DNA from: Clostridium sp. | Lineage (GTDB): Bacteria; Bacteroidota; Bacteroidia; Bacteroidales; Bacteroidaceae | DNA length: 64,000 bases | NCBI GenBank assembly: GCA_023663705.1 | Contig: JAMPGY010000001.1 | Coordinates: 60,258 to 124,257 of the forward strand | Reading direction: 5' to 3' | In this document: one piece after another, positions 10,401 to 19,368 of the stretch | Layout of the letters: each line of letters opens with the position of its first letter | Position numbering within the stretch: the stretch's first letter is position 1 | Program-made: the position numbers and the translations under genes | The notes under the pieces: model-generated | What the model was told of the DNA's origin: nothing | Seen by the model: only the letters and a program-made list of their open reading frames with translations | Databases searched by the model: none

Positions 10401-10449
10401 GCACCGTGGCCAGCACGGGACGCCGTATGCTAAGTTCGGATATATTCAT
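7417..10449 (-). CDS. RND efflux pump, HAE1 (AcrB/MexB-like) family
   Basis: A 1010-residue inner-membrane proton antiporter of the hydrophobe/amphiphile RND family. It begins MNISELSIRRPVLATVLTLI (TM1), has two large periplasmic loops, and has 12 predicted membrane segments. VGLVVDDAIVMTENIY carries the paired aspartates of TM4 used for proton relay, and GIIMLIGLVAKNGILIVEFAN matches the second-half helix. Flanked by its adaptor (12-base gap upstream) and TolC partner (4-base overlap downstream). Likely exports lipophilic drugs, bile acids or fatty acids; the actual substrate is not visible. Confidence 0.95.
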   Translation of the reverse strand: MNISELSIRRPVLATVLTLIILLMGCIGYLYIGVREYPSVDNPVISVTCTYSGANADVIENQITEPLEQNINGIPGIRSLSSVSQQGQSRITVEFELSVDLETAANDVRDKVSRAQRYLPRDCDPPTVAKADADATPILMVALQSNKRSLLELSEIADLTVKEQLQTIPDVSSVSIWGEKKYSMRLWLDPIRMAGYGLTPMDVKNAVDRENVELPSGSIEGNTVELTIRTMGLMHTADMFNDLIIKKQGNQIIRFSDIGRAELGAADIKSYMKMNGVPMVGVVVIPQPGANHIDIADAVYERMNQMKKDLPEDVEYSYGFDNTRFIRASIDEVKETVYVAFVLVIIIIFLFLRDWRVTLVPCIVIPVSLVGAFFVMYLAGFSVNVLTMLAIVLAVGLVVDDAIVMTENIYTRIEHGMSPKEAGIDGSREIFFAVISTTVTLVAVFFPIVFMEGTTGRLFREFSIVISGSVIISSFAALTVTPMLATKLLVKQERKSWFYVKTEPFFEGMNRGYNRILSAVLRHRGWIFPPVVLMFVLIAWLWQEIPSEMAPLEDRSQIAINTRGAEGVTYEYIRDYTEDINRLVDSIVPGAQAVTARVSSGSGNVRITLTDMKARDYTQMEVAERLSAAVKSKTMARAFVQQQSSFGGRRGSMPVQYVLQAPNIEKLEQVLPQFMARVNESPVFQMADVDLKFSKPEARIQINRDKASVMGVSTRDIAQTLQYGLSGQRMGYFYMNGKQYEILGEINRQQRNKPADLRAIYLRSDDGNMVQMDNLIELENSISPPKLYRYNRFVSATISSGLAEGKTIGQGLDEMDRIAREVLDESFRTSLAGDSKEYRESSSSLMFAFVLALVLIYLVLAAQFESFKDPLVIMLTVPLAIAGALVFMYFNDITMNIFSQIGIIMLIGLVAKNGILIVEFANQKQDGGMDKLTAVRESALQRLRPILMTSASTILGLIPLAFATGEGCNQRIAMGVAVVGGMLVSTVLTMLVVPAIYSYVSTDRCKKKKK

Positions 10450-10461
10450 AAGGCAAAAGGT

Positions 10462-11550
10462 TTAGTCGATGCGATCCAGTACGACCGGCAGGTCGGTGCG
10501 CAACTGCAGGGTACCGGACACGATGAGCGTATCGCCCACCGACAGACCGCGGAGCACCTGAACCTGCGACTCCGTGCGGATGCCGGTGACGATCTCCACA
10601 GGCCGGGCCTTTCCTCCCCGGCATACGAACACCTTGTCCTTACCCATTTCGGGCACGATGGCCTCTGCCGGCACCGCTATTGCCCCGTCCACTTCTTCCT
10701 TTTTAAGCGTCACACTCGTGTAGCGGCCGGGCGTGAGCCGTCCGCCGGGATTCGGATAGATGGCACGCACGGTGAGCGTGTGGGTCTCCACATCGATGGC
10801 GGCCTCCTTGGCATACACCGTGGCACTATAGGGTTGCAACTTACCATCAAGCGTGAAGTCGAGCCCCGTGCCCACATTCACCTGCGAGGCATATCGCTCC
10901 GGTACGGAAAATTCCACCTTGAGCGGAACCACACGGGCCAGCTTGGCCACCTTGGTGGCAGACGTGGCATAGGCTCCCACACTGATCTGCCGCAGGCCGA
11001 TCACTCCATCGAACGGAGCGCGTAACTCGGTCAGTTCTATCTGGGCACGTATGATGTCGATTTCCGCTTTCAGAGTCTCCAGTTCGGTGCGCACCTGCTC
11101 ATAGGCTTCCTGGCTCACCGCATCTTTTTTCAGCAGGGTCTGCTGACGGAACACTCGGTTTTCCGCCAATTTCAACTGGGCCGTCAGGCGCTTCAGCTGC
11201 GCCTGCAACTGGCGGTCGTTCACTTTGGCCAGCAACTGTCCCTTGGACACGTGGCCGCCCTCCTTGAAATTAATGGCCACCACCTGACCGGAAGTCTCGA
11301 ACGAGAGATCCACTTCCTCATCGGGCAAGAGCAGTCCCGTCACACGGATGGCGTCGGTCAGTTTGCCTTTCCTGATCACCACGGCGTTCACATTAAGAGC
11401 CTTATTGCCTTTCGCCCCTTTTCTCTCATCCTTGGCCGATCCGGCTACCTTCAGTTCGGCGTTTTCCTTGGGCATACGGGAATAGATGCCCCAACCCGTC
11501 AGTCCGCAGATCAGGAAAGCCACCAATCCCCACTTTGTCTTCTTGTTCAT
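10462..11550 (-). CDS. RND efflux periplasmic adaptor subunit
   Basis: A 362-residue membrane-fusion protein. A single N-terminal hydrophobic segment (WGLVAFLICGLTGWGIY) anchors it, without an obvious lipobox. The biotinyl/lipoyl-like halves appear at VDLSFETSGQVVAINFKEGG and APFDGVIGLRQISVGAYA, separated by a coiled-coil hairpin (about residues 110-170), followed by beta-barrel and membrane-proximal domains. First gene of the efflux operon. Upstream (11551-11700) I see TATGTTCG, one mismatch from the -7 box, but no clear regulator gene nearby. Confidence 0.93.
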   Translation of the reverse strand: MNKKTKWGLVAFLICGLTGWGIYSRMPKENAELKVAGSAKDERKGAKGNKALNVNAVVIRKGKLTDAIRVTGLLLPDEEVDLSFETSGQVVAINFKEGGHVSKGQLLAKVNDRQLQAQLKRLTAQLKLAENRVFRQQTLLKKDAVSQEAYEQVRTELETLKAEIDIIRAQIELTELRAPFDGVIGLRQISVGAYATSATKVAKLARVVPLKVEFSVPERYASQVNVGTGLDFTLDGKLQPYSATVYAKEAAIDVETHTLTVRAIYPNPGGRLTPGRYTSVTLKKEEVDGAIAVPAEAIVPEMGKDKVFVCRGGKARPVEIVTGIRTESQVQVLRGLSVGDTLIVSGTLQLRTDLPVVLDRID

Positions 11551-11746
11551 AGTATCCTCTACAGTTCGTCATTGTTCCGCCTCGAACATAAATTACACCC
11601 CGACGGTGCGTTCCCCGGCTGAAAAATGAATTTTTGACGAAGATAAAGAAAAGAATCAAGAATTTAAAATTAAGGATAAAATAATTCAACCCCAACCGTG
11701 CTATTTGCCCAATTTACCGCATCAGGCGTCCCTGCTACAAGGTTGA

Positions 11747-11789
11747 ACACGCCCTGCGGGGATGTGTTGCCACAACCTGCAGGGCGTGT
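11747..11789 (-). terminator. Terminator downstream of GH43 gene
   Basis: A perfect 11-bp inverted repeat (ACACGCCCTGC / GCAGGGCGTGT) encloses 21 bases that contain a further GTTG/CAAC pairing. It sits 33 bases after the GH43 stop codon on the minus strand. No strong U-run. Confidence 0.6.
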
Positions 11790-11821
11790 GTGCTGTATCA
11801 AGAATATTGCATTCCCTCCGT

Positions 11822-12847
11822 TCACTTCCGCCACAACCCCTCGGAAGTCATCTGCACACGCCGCATCTCTCCGTTGCGCTTGTAGTAGAGGCGGTCGATG
11901 CAGAGCGAACGCCGGTAGCCCGACCCCGCCGTATTGATACCGCCGTTGTGGTAGATGAAATACCAGTCGCCCTTAAACTCTATGATAGCCTGATGGTTGG
12001 TATTGCTGTTTCCGGCTATCTCATTGAGGATGCCTTTATATTCCCAAGGGCCGTTGATGTTGCGGCTCATGGCATACGCTATCTTTTCGGGGAATCCCAC
12101 GGCAAAAGAGAGGTAATACCATCCCTTGCGTTTGTGAATCCAGGGAGCCTCGGTGTAGAACGGTTCGCCCGGCGTGCGTTGCGTGGGCTGGTCGATGCCG
12201 GGTATGGTGACAGGCATGATGTCACCGTCACGCTCCACCATATTGTCTTTCAGACGGATATAGTAGAGCTGAGTGTTTCCCCAGAACATGTAGGCCTGCC
12301 CATCGTCGTCCACCATCACCGTGGGGTCGATGTCTTCCCAACCGATGGGGGTGTACTGCGTGGTCATGTTGTTGGTGATGATGGCTTCGGGTTCGGGAAC
12401 AAACGGTCCCGTGGGTGAGTCGGACACGGCCACACCGATGGCCTTGCCGGGAATGGTCTTGTGCTCGGCCGTCACATACCAATAGTATTTGTCGCCCCTG
12501 CGCACCACCTGACTGGCCCACGCTTCACCACGTGCCCACGGGAAGTCTGTGGCGCGAAGCTTGTAACTGTGTTCGGTGAAGGTCTTCATATCGGCAGTGG
12601 AGAGTATGCACCACTCGTGCATCACATAGTGGTTCCGGTTGTCGGGACACTCGTCGTGTCCGGCATAGATATACACCCGACCGTTGTCTACCAGCGCAGC
12701 CGGATCTCCCAGATATTTATAGTCTACAAAGGGATTGGCTTTGGCCGTGAAAACGGTGTCTACCCCATCCTGCAAAAAGGTCGCGGAACGACCGGAACAT
12801 ACGGCCAACAGGCATGCCGCCACCATAAAAATTTTGTTCATACGCAT
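11822..12847 (-). CDS. Glycoside hydrolase family 43, secreted
   Basis: A 341-residue secreted five-bladed beta-propeller glycosidase. The signal peptide ends near ..CSGRSA. The three GH43 acids are visible: the base Asp in YKYLGDPAALVDNG, the pKa-modulating Asp in WEDIDPTVMVDDDG, and the acid Glu in GEPFYTEAPWIHKR. Family members hydrolyse arabinose or xylose side chains and xylo-oligosaccharides, but substrate cannot be fixed here. The protein is a bare catalytic domain with no carbohydrate-binding module. No SusC/SusD pair, regulator or other glycosidase lies nearby. The start two codons later (MNKIF, 12841) is possible. Confidence 0.88.
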   Translation of the reverse strand: MRMNKIFMVAACLLAVCSGRSATFLQDGVDTVFTAKANPFVDYKYLGDPAALVDNGRVYIYAGHDECPDNRNHYVMHEWCILSTADMKTFTEHSYKLRATDFPWARGEAWASQVVRRGDKYYWYVTAEHKTIPGKAIGVAVSDSPTGPFVPEPEAIITNNMTTQYTPIGWEDIDPTVMVDDDGQAYMFWGNTQLYYIRLKDNMVERDGDIMPVTIPGIDQPTQRTPGEPFYTEAPWIHKRKGWYYLSFAVGFPEKIAYAMSRNINGPWEYKGILNEIAGNSNTNHQAIIEFKGDWYFIYHNGGINTAGSGYRRSLCIDRLYYKRNGEMRRVQMTSEGLWRK

Positions 12848-12892
12848 AGCTGTCTTTTTTTACAGTATACGCATTAATCGTGCATAATCCGC

Positions 12893-12972
12893 AATTCGTG
12901 ATTCATATTTGGTGCTTCCGCACTGACCGGCAGCCTGAAGCAGACCCCAATATGAATCATGAATGACGAATT
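12893..12972 (-). terminator. Large hairpin after leuB
   Basis: TGATTCATATTTGG (12899-12912) pairs with CCAATATGAATCA (12947-12959) with one unpaired T. Outer arms AATTCG/CGAATT extend the stem across a 7-base bulge. It is 8 bases past the leuB stop on the minus strand, so it probably ends the leucine operon. Confidence 0.55.
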
Positions 12973-12980
12973 ATCAAGGG

Positions 12981-14042
12981 TTATGAATTACGAATAAAGT
13001 CCACAATCCAACTGCCCACTTCCTTCGTGCCGTACTGTTCACCGCCTTCCACCTGAATCTCGGGCGTACGCACCAGCGCATCCAGCGAGGCATTGACGGC
13101 ACGACGGATCAAGGCGCCCTCATCGGTCAGATTGAAATATTCGAAAAGCATGGCCACGGAAAGAATCTGCGCCAACGGATTGGCTATGTTCAGCCCCTTG
13201 GCCTGAGGCCACGAACCGTGAATAGGCTCAAACACCGGAGTGTGCTCGCCTGTGGAGGCCGAGGGCAGCAATCCCATGGAACCGGTGATGCAGGAACCTT
13301 CGTCCGTGAGGATGTCACCGAAAGTGTTCTCCGTCACCATCACATCGAAAAATTTAGGTTCCTGAATCATGCGCATGGCCGCATTGTCCACATACATGAA
13401 GTCGGTCTCCACATCGGGATACAGAGGAGCCATCTCCTTGGCTATCTGGCGCCAGAGCCGGCTCGACGCCAACACATTGGCCTTATCCACCACCGTGAGG
13501 TGCCGGCGGCGCCGGCGGGCATAGTCGTAGCCCACGCGCAGGATGCGCTCGATTTCGGGGCGCGTGTAGGCGTTGGTGTCGTAGGCCTTGTCCTCGTCCT
13601 GGTATTTCTCGCCGAAGTACATGCCGCCGGTGAGCTCGCGGATGCAGATAAAGTCGGCCCCCTTCACCAGTTCTTCCTTCAGGGGCGACTTGTGCAGCAG
13701 ACAGTCAAACGTCTCCACGGGACGGATGTTGGCAAACAGTCCCAACTTCTTGCGCATGGCCAGCAGCCCCTGCTCAGGGCGCACCTTGGCCGTGGGGTTG
13801 TTATCGAACCTGGGGTCACCCACGGCCGAGAACAGCACGGCATCGGCCTCCATACAGGCCTTGTAGGTTTCTTCGGGGAAAGGGTCACCCGTCTTGTCGA
13901 TGGCATCGGCTCCGCAGACGGCATAGGTGTAGTCCACCTTGTGACCGAACTTCTCACACACGGCCGTCATCACGGCCACGCCCTGTGCTGATATTTCCGG
14001 TCCGATTCCATCGCCGGGCAACACTGCAATTTTCAAATCCAT
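12981..14042 (-). CDS. leuB: 3-isopropylmalate dehydrogenase
   Basis: A 353-residue cytoplasmic enzyme that oxidises and decarboxylates 3-isopropylmalate to 2-oxoisocaproate with NAD, the last operon-encoded step of leucine synthesis. The N terminus [17 protein letters not shown] is diagnostic. The substrate loop arginines lie in [15 protein letters not shown], and the signature [21 protein letters not shown] is near residue 240-260. Last gene of leuA-leuC-leuD-cimA-like-leuB, 20 bases after the preceding stop. The same enzyme can process the citramalate-derived substrate on the way to isoleucine. Confidence 0.97.
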   Translation of the reverse strand: MDLKIAVLPGDGIGPEISAQGVAVMTAVCEKFGHKVDYTYAVCGADAIDKTGDPFPEETYKACMEADAVLFSAVGDPRFDNNPTAKVRPEQGLLAMRKKLGLFANIRPVETFDCLLHKSPLKEELVKGADFICIRELTGGMYFGEKYQDEDKAYDTNAYTRPEIERILRVGYDYARRRRRHLTVVDKANVLASSRLWRQIAKEMAPLYPDVETDFMYVDNAAMRMIQEPKFFDVMVTENTFGDILTDEGSCITGSMGLLPSASTGEHTPVFEPIHGSWPQAKGLNIANPLAQILSVAMLFEYFNLTDEGALIRRAVNASLDALVRTPEIQVEGGEQYGTKEVGSWIVDFIRNS

Positions 14043-14062
14043 AGTTTATCTGTTTTTTGTAT

Positions 14063-15616
14063 TTACTGATTTTCTGATTCTTGTCTGTTCATCTCCGGTT
14101 CAATGAGATTGAGCATCTTTATGGTAGCCTTGATGGCCGCTTCGGTTTGATCGGCATCCAGTCCTCTGGTGCGATACACCCGGTCGTTCCAGTTCCATGT
14201 GATGACGGTCTGCACCAATGCGTCAGTGCGTCCGCCGGGCGGAATGCTCACCGTGTAGTTTGTCAGCCAGGGAAAGGTGCGCGAGAAACGGTCGCTGTAG
14301 ATCTGGCGTGCCGCCCGTATGAAGGCATCGAACTGTCCGTCGCCGGAAGCGTTGGCCTCATAGGCCCGGCCGTTGATTTCCAGTTTCACCGAGGCCATGG
14401 GGCGGAGTCCGTATGCCGTGGTGACCACATAACTGAGCAGGCGCACGTGCTCCTCGGGCGTGTCGTGCTTCAGCACGTCGGACACGATAAAGGGCAGATC
14501 CTCCTGCGTCACCAGCTCCTTCTTGTCCCCCAGCTCTATGATGCGTTCCGTCACGCGGCGTGTCTGTTCGGGCGACAGTTCCAGCCCCAGCTCCTCCAGA
14601 TTGCGCAGGATGTTGGCCTTGCCGCTGTTCTTGCCCAGCGCATACTCGCGCCTGCGCCCGAAACGCTCGGGCAACAGATCGTTGCAGTAGAGATTGGCCT
14701 TGTTGTCGCCGTCGGCATGCACACCGGCCACCTGAGTGAACACACTCTCGCCTGTGATGGGACGGTTGGGCGGAATGGGTATGCCCGAGTAGCTCTCCAC
14801 CATACGGCTCACCTCGTTGAGCCGGCTTTCGTCAATGGCCGTACGGGCCTTGAACTGATCTTTCAGGATAGCCTGCACACTGGCCAGAGGCGCATTGCCG
14901 GCCCGTTCTCCCAGTCCGTTCACCGAGGTGTGTATGCCCCGGCAACCGCCCAGCACGGCGGCCAGCACATTGGAGATGGCCAGGTCATAGTCGTTGTGGG
15001 CGTGGAAGTCGAAGTGCACACCGGGGTATCGCTTCACCATCCTGCGCATGTAGCCGAGCAGTTCCATGGGATTGAGCACGCCCAACGTGTCGGGCAGCAT
15101 GAAGCGGCGCACACCGGCATCCTTGAGGGCGTCCATCAGGGCAAACACATAGTGGGGCGAATGCCTGACGCCGTTGCTCCAGTCCTCGAGATACACGTTG
15201 ACGCCTATGCCCAGTCCGGCGGCATAGTCCAGCGAACGGAGTATATCGGTCACATGCTCGCCAACCGTCTTTTTCAACTGGTGAGTGCAGTGGTTTTCCG
15301 ATCCTTTGCACAGCAGGTTGATGTTGCGGCATCCGCAGCGGGCAATCCAATCGACCGACGTCCTGCCGTCCACAAAGCCGAGCACCTCCACACGATCCAG
15401 CCGCCCCGTGCGCTGCGCCCATTGGCAGATGCGCTTCACGGCTTCCATTTCGCCATCGGACACACGCGCCGACGCCACTTCTATGCGGTCCACATTAAGA
15501 TCCTGCAACAAGGCGCGGGCTATTCTCAGTTTCTCGTGTGGCAGAAAACTCACGCCGCTGGTCTGTTCGCCGTCGCGCAGCGTGGTGTCCATTATCTCTA
15601 TCTGCCGCCTGTCCAT
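14063..15616 (-). CDS. Second isopropylmalate/citramalate synthase-family enzyme
   Basis: A 517-residue DRE-TIM metallolyase that condenses acetyl-CoA with a 2-oxo acid. It shows the catalytic [14 protein letters not shown] start, the metal-binding HAHNDYD, NGLGERAGNAPLA, and a C-terminal LeuA-type allosteric domain (from about residue 390). It differs strongly from the 500-residue LeuA in the same operon. Its length, and the RIEVASARVSDGE and GVHADGDNKANLY segments, fit the citramalate-synthase (CimA-like) branch better. The likely role is making citramalate from pyruvate for isoleucine, using LeuCD and LeuB. This is inference; a second 2-isopropylmalate synthase is the alternative. The start at 15616 avoids overlap with leuD and precedes the conserved core. 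Confidence 0.8.
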   Translation of the reverse strand: MDRRQIEIMDTTLRDGEQTSGVSFLPHEKLRIARALLQDLNVDRIEVASARVSDGEMEAVKRICQWAQRTGRLDRVEVLGFVDGRTSVDWIARCGCRNINLLCKGSENHCTHQLKKTVGEHVTDILRSLDYAAGLGIGVNVYLEDWSNGVRHSPHYVFALMDALKDAGVRRFMLPDTLGVLNPMELLGYMRRMVKRYPGVHFDFHAHNDYDLAISNVLAAVLGGCRGIHTSVNGLGERAGNAPLASVQAILKDQFKARTAIDESRLNEVSRMVESYSGIPIPPNRPITGESVFTQVAGVHADGDNKANLYCNDLLPERFGRRREYALGKNSGKANILRNLEELGLELSPEQTRRVTERIIELGDKKELVTQEDLPFIVSDVLKHDTPEEHVRLLSYVVTTAYGLRPMASVKLEINGRAYEANASGDGQFDAFIRAARQIYSDRFSRTFPWLTNYTVSIPPGGRTDALVQTVITWNWNDRVYRTRGLDADQTEAAIKATIKMLNLIEPEMNRQESENQ

Positions 15617-15627
15617 GGTTTCGCCGG

Positions 15628-16224
15628 TTATTGGGCCCGATTCTCCCACGCCTCGGTCTTCTCCTTGTTCTCAAGCAGGAAGTCGATGTCGTCGAGGGCG
15701 TTCATCAGGCAATATTTCTTGTATCCGTTGATCTCAAAGCGCTCGCTCCTCCCGCTGGCCTTGTTGGTCACCGTCTGCCGGGGCACGTCCACCTCCACCA
15801 GGGTCTTGGGATCGGCCTGGATGGCGGCAAACAGTTCGGCTAGGAAGTCCTCGCTCACCACCACGGGCAGCACGAAGTTGTTCAGTTCGTTGTTTTTGTG
15901 GATGTCGGCAAAGAAACTGCTGATCACCACACGGAAGCCGTATCCCGCAATGGCCCATGCCGCATGCTCGCGACTGGATCCGCTGCCGAAATTCTTGCCG
16001 GCTACCAATATCTCGCCGCCATAGGCAGGGTTGTTGAGCACGAAGTCGGGGTTGGGCGTACCGTCGGCATTATAGCGCCAGTCGCGGAACAGGTTTTCGC
16101 CGAAAAAGCTCTCCTCACGGGTGGTGGCTTTCAGGAATCGGGCGGGGATAATCTGGTCGGTGTCTACATTCTCCAGGGGAAGAGGCACACATGTGCTTGT
16201 GATTATATCGAATTTCTGTTTCAT
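15628..16224 (-). CDS. leuD: 3-isopropylmalate dehydratase small subunit
   Basis: A 198-residue subunit that, with LeuC, isomerises 2-isopropylmalate to 3-isopropylmalate. Diagnostic segments are PLENVDTDQIIPARFLK at the N terminus and AGKNFGSGSSREHAAWAI, which closes the active site. It follows leuC by 10 bases and precedes the citramalate-synthase-like gene by 11. Confidence 0.97.
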   Translation of the reverse strand: MKQKFDIITSTCVPLPLENVDTDQIIPARFLKATTREESFFGENLFRDWRYNADGTPNPDFVLNNPAYGGEILVAGKNFGSGSSREHAAWAIAGYGFRVVISSFFADIHKNNELNNFVLPVVVSEDFLAELFAAIQADPKTLVEVDVPRQTVTNKASGRSERFEINGYKKYCLMNALDDIDFLLENKEKTEAWENRAQ

Positions 16225-16234
16225 ATCGGAAGTG

Positions 16235-17632
16235 TTACATTAAGGTTCTCGGATCGGTGATTACTCCCGTCACGGCCGCAGCGGCTGCCACCAGCGGACT
16301 GGCCAGCACGGTGCGGGCGCCGGGACCTTGACGGCCCTCGAAATTGCGGTTGGACGTAGACACCGACAACTTGCCGGCCGGTATCTTGTCGTCGTTCATG
16401 GCCAGACAGGCCGAGCAACCGGGTTGACGCAACTCAAAGCCGGCTTCCTCCAGCACACGGTCCAGCCCCTCGGCCTTGATCTGTTCGGCCACCAACCACG
16501 ATCCGGGCACCATCCAGGCCACCACACGGTCGGCCTTACGGCGTCCCCTGACTATGGAGGCAAAGGCCCGGAAGTCCTCAATGCGTCCGTTGGTACAGGC
16601 GCCCAGGAACACGTAGTCCACCGGTTTGCCCAGCAGACTTTCCCCAGCCTTGAATCCCATGTAATCGAGTGATTTGAGAAAAGAAGCACGACCGGCTTCA
16701 GGTATGGTTTCCACCGCCGGAACGGTCTCGCAGACACCGATGCCCATGCCGGGATTGGTGCCGTAGGTGAGGCGCGGCTCGATGTCCTCGGCACGGAAGG
16801 TCAGCTCTTTGTCAAACACGGCATCCTCACCGCTCTTCAGGGTTTTCCAATAGGCCACGGCACGGTCGAAGTCCTCGCCCTGCGGAGCGTATTCACGTCC
16901 GCGGATGTAGTCGAACGTCACCTCGTCCGGCGCCACGAATCCACCCCGGGCGCCCATCTCAATGGAAAGGTTGCACAGCGTGAGGCGGCCTTCCATCGAC
17001 AGACCACGCACCACCGATCCGGCATACTCCACAAAGTATCCGGTGGCTCCGGACGTAGTGAGGCGCGCCATCAGAAAGAGAGCCACGTCCTTGGCCGTGA
17101 CGCCCGCTCCCAACTCACCCTCGATGTTGATGCGCATCGATTTGGGCTTCTGCTGCAGGATACACTGCGAGGCCAACACCATTTCCACCTCGGAAGTGCC
17201 GATGCCGAAGGCCACCGCCCCCATGGCTCCATGGGTGGACGTGTGGGAGTCGCCACACACGATGGTCATGCCCGGCAACGAGAGTCCGCGCTCGGGTCCC
17301 ACCACGTGGATGATGCCGTTGCGCGGGTCCATCATGCCGAAGTGGGTCAGCCCGAAATCGGCCGCGTTCCGTGCCAGCGTGTCCACCTGTTTCCGTCCCA
17401 CGGGATCCTCTATGGGTTTGTCCTGATCGTGGGTGGGCGTGTTGTGATCGGGCATGCAGTAGATGTGATCGGGGCGAAAGCATCGGATGCCGCGCTCGCG
17501 AAGGCCTGCGAAGGCCTGCGGACTGGTCACCTCGTGGCAGTAGAGGCGGTCGATGTAGAGTTGAGTGGGTCCGTCCGTCACGTTCTGCACCACATGGGCG
17601 TCCCATATCTTGTCAAATAATGTATTTGCCAT
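16235..17632 (-). CDS. leuC: 3-isopropylmalate dehydratase large subunit
   Basis: A 465-residue aconitase-family subunit carrying the 4Fe-4S cluster. Cluster cysteines are visible in [10 protein letters not shown] and [11 protein letters not shown]. Other family signatures include CMPDHNTPT and [13 protein letters not shown]. The frame is open 18 codons further upstream, but [15 protein letters not shown] at 17632 is the standard LeuC start and lies 29 bases after leuA. Confidence 0.97.
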   Translation of the reverse strand: MANTLFDKIWDAHVVQNVTDGPTQLYIDRLYCHEVTSPQAFAGLRERGIRCFRPDHIYCMPDHNTPTHDQDKPIEDPVGRKQVDTLARNAADFGLTHFGMMDPRNGIIHVVGPERGLSLPGMTIVCGDSHTSTHGAMGAVAFGIGTSEVEMVLASQCILQQKPKSMRINIEGELGAGVTAKDVALFLMARLTTSGATGYFVEYAGSVVRGLSMEGRLTLCNLSIEMGARGGFVAPDEVTFDYIRGREYAPQGEDFDRAVAYWKTLKSGEDAVFDKELTFRAEDIEPRLTYGTNPGMGIGVCETVPAVETIPEAGRASFLKSLDYMGFKAGESLLGKPVDYVFLGACTNGRIEDFRAFASIVRGRRKADRVVAWMVPGSWLVAEQIKAEGLDRVLEEAGFELRQPGCSACLAMNDDKIPAGKLSVSTSNRNFEGRQGPGARTVLASPLVAAAAAVTGVITDPRTLM

Positions 17633-17661
17633 ATCCGTCTGTATATTTCTATAAATAGGTG

Positions 17662-19164
17662 TTACTTCTTTATCTTGTTGATGCAATCAATGTAGGCTTC
17701 CACCGAGGCCGACACGATGTCGGTGTTGGCACCGAAGCCATAGTACATACGGCCGTCGTATTCCACCTGCATGTGCACCTTGCCCACATCGTCCGATCCC
17801 TTGCTGATGGCCTGTATGGTGAATTCCTTCAGCACCAGCCGGCGCTTCACGATGTTTCTCAGCGCCTGTATGGCGGCATCCACAGGACCGTTTCCGCTGG
17901 CCGAAGCCTCGAACTTCTCGCCGGCAATGTCCAGGCCGATACAGGCCACCGAGCGCACCCCCATGCCGGTGGTCACCTGCAGATAATCCAGCTTGACGGC
18001 ACCGGCCGAAGCGCGGTCGGCACCGGCCAGCATCAGGATGTCATCGTCGTTCACCTCCTTCTTCTTGTCGGCCAGCTTGAGGAACTCCTGATAGGTGGCG
18101 TCCAGACGCTCGCCGTCCATCTCCACACCGAGCACGCTCAGGCGGTGGCGCAGGGCGGCACGCCCGCTGCGGGCGGTGAGCACGATGGCGTTGTCGTCGA
18201 TGCCCACATCCTTGGGATCCATGATCTCGTAGGTCTGCACGTTCTTGAGCACGCCGTCCTGATGGATGCCGCTGCTGTGGGCAAAGGCATTGCGCCCCAC
18301 CACAGCCTTGTTGGCCTGCACGGGCATGTTCATCAGACCGGACACGAGCCGGCTGGCGGGATAGATCTTCTGCGTGTTGATATTGGTATCGATGCCGATG
18401 CCGGTGTGACACTTCAGGATCATGGCCACCTCCTCGAGCGAGGTGTTTCCGGCACGCTCGCCGATGCCGTTAATGGTCACCTCGGCCTGGCGGGCGCCGT
18501 TCATGATGCCGGCGATGGTGTTGGCCGTGGCCATACCCAGATCGTTGTGGCAATGGGTGGACAGGATGGCGCGTCCGGCCAACAGCCCGTCCACATGTTC
18601 CATCAGATATTTTATCTTGGCTCCGAATTCCTGCGGCAGACAGTAGCCCGTGGTGTCGGGAATGTTCACCACCGTGGCTCCGGCCTTCACCACGGCATCC
18701 ACCACACGGGCCAGATACTCGTTGTCCGTGCGTCCGGCATCCTCGGCATAGAACTCCACGTCCTCCACATAGCCCTTGGCGTATTTCACCGCTGCCACAG
18801 CCCGCTCGATGATTTCCTCACGGGTGGAGTTGAACTTGTATCTGATGTGGGAGTCGGACGTGCCGATACCGGTGTGGATGCGCTTGTGCTTGGCAAAGCG
18901 CAGGGCATCTGCCGCCACGTCGATGTCCTTCTGCACGGCGCGCGTCAGGGCGCAGATGGTGGGCCACGTCACAGCCTTGGATATCTCTATCACGGAATTG
19001 AAGTCGCCCGGACTGGAGATGGGGAACCCCGCCTCTATCACGTCCACGCCCAAGGCTTCCAGCTGGCGTGCCACCTGAATCTTTTCCACTGTGTTCAACT
19101 GGCAGCCGGGCACCTGCTCGCCGTCGCGCAGGGTGGTGTCGAAAATAAATAATCTGTCGCTCAT
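17662..19164 (-). CDS. leuA: 2-isopropylmalate synthase
   Basis: A 500-residue first enzyme of the leucine branch, joining acetyl-CoA to 2-oxoisovalerate. It has the catalytic [18 protein letters not shown], metal site [25 protein letters not shown], and a C-terminal regulatory domain from about residue 385 that is normally the leucine feedback site. First structural gene of the operon, about 40 bases after a terminator-like hairpin and a Leu-rich leader peptide, so transcription is probably controlled by attenuation as well. Confidence 0.97.
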   Translation of the reverse strand: MSDRLFIFDTTLRDGEQVPGCQLNTVEKIQVARQLEALGVDVIEAGFPISSPGDFNSVIEISKAVTWPTICALTRAVQKDIDVAADALRFAKHKRIHTGIGTSDSHIRYKFNSTREEIIERAVAAVKYAKGYVEDVEFYAEDAGRTDNEYLARVVDAVVKAGATVVNIPDTTGYCLPQEFGAKIKYLMEHVDGLLAGRAILSTHCHNDLGMATANTIAGIMNGARQAEVTINGIGERAGNTSLEEVAMILKCHTGIGIDTNINTQKIYPASRLVSGLMNMPVQANKAVVGRNAFAHSSGIHQDGVLKNVQTYEIMDPKDVGIDDNAIVLTARSGRAALRHRLSVLGVEMDGERLDATYQEFLKLADKKKEVNDDDILMLAGADRASAGAVKLDYLQVTTGMGVRSVACIGLDIAGEKFEASASGNGPVDAAIQALRNIVKRRLVLKEFTIQAISKGSDDVGKVHMQVEYDGRMYYGFGANTDIVSASVEAYIDCINKIKK

Positions 19165-19207
19165 ATTTGCTTATCTTTTTATTTGTTCTTTTTCCTTTTA
19201 TGACAAA

Positions 19208-19235
19208 GGCCTTTCTCACGGAAGTGGGAAAGGCC
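19208..19235 (-). terminator. leu operon attenuator (terminator hairpin)
   Basis: On the minus strand GGCCTTTCCCAC pairs with GTGAGAAAGGCC (11 of 12 pairs, loop TTCC), followed by TTTGT. The hairpin sits between the leader peptide and leuA. The 5' arm is shared with an alternative pairing upstream, so the two folds exclude each other. Confidence 0.7.
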
Positions 19236-19281
19236 CTGTATACGGGTACCATCGGCTCCATCATGCACCCATCCCACTTCC
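19220..19281 (-). promoter_or_regulatory. leu operon antiterminator pairing
   Basis: RNA segment GGAAGUGGGA (19281 to 19272, within the end of the leader-peptide frame) is exactly complementary to UCCCACUUCC (19229 to 19220), which forms part of the 5' arm and loop of the terminator. Formation of this 10-bp helix would break the terminator, as expected when a ribosome stalls on leucine codons upstream. Confidence 0.65.
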
Positions 19282-19344
19282 CACCGCGCTTTGCAGCAGG
19301 TCTTCCAGCGTGGGTAGCAGAACGGATGTCAAAGGATGGTTCAT
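19261..19344 (-). CDS. leuL: Leucine-rich leader peptide of the leu operon
   Basis: A 27-codon frame beginning ATG at 19344 and ending TGA at 19261. It encodes MNHPLTSVLLPTLEDLLQ followed by a short Ser/Gly/Ala tail. Six of the first 17 residues are leucine (codons TTG, CTG, CTA, CTG, CTG, CTG), including two adjacent pairs. It begins about 22 bases after the predicted transcription start, and its 3' end overlaps the 5' strand of the antiterminator helix. This is the arrangement of a classical ribosome-stalling attenuator sensing charged tRNA-Leu. Too short for ordinary gene calling; the name leuL is by analogy. Confidence 0.7.
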   Translation of the reverse strand: MNHPLTSVLLPTLEDLLQSAVGSGMGA

Positions 19345-19368
19345 GGTCTTCTGTTTCGTTATCGCTTG

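Noticed and set aside
14081..16024. 647-codon open frame on the plus strand
   Set aside because: Lies antisense across the citramalate-synthase-like gene and leuD; composition is His/Gln/Gly-rich, as expected from the complement of a GC-rich gene in this frame.
17659..19152. 497-codon plus-strand open frame
   Set aside because: Antisense shadow of leuA with the same boundaries.
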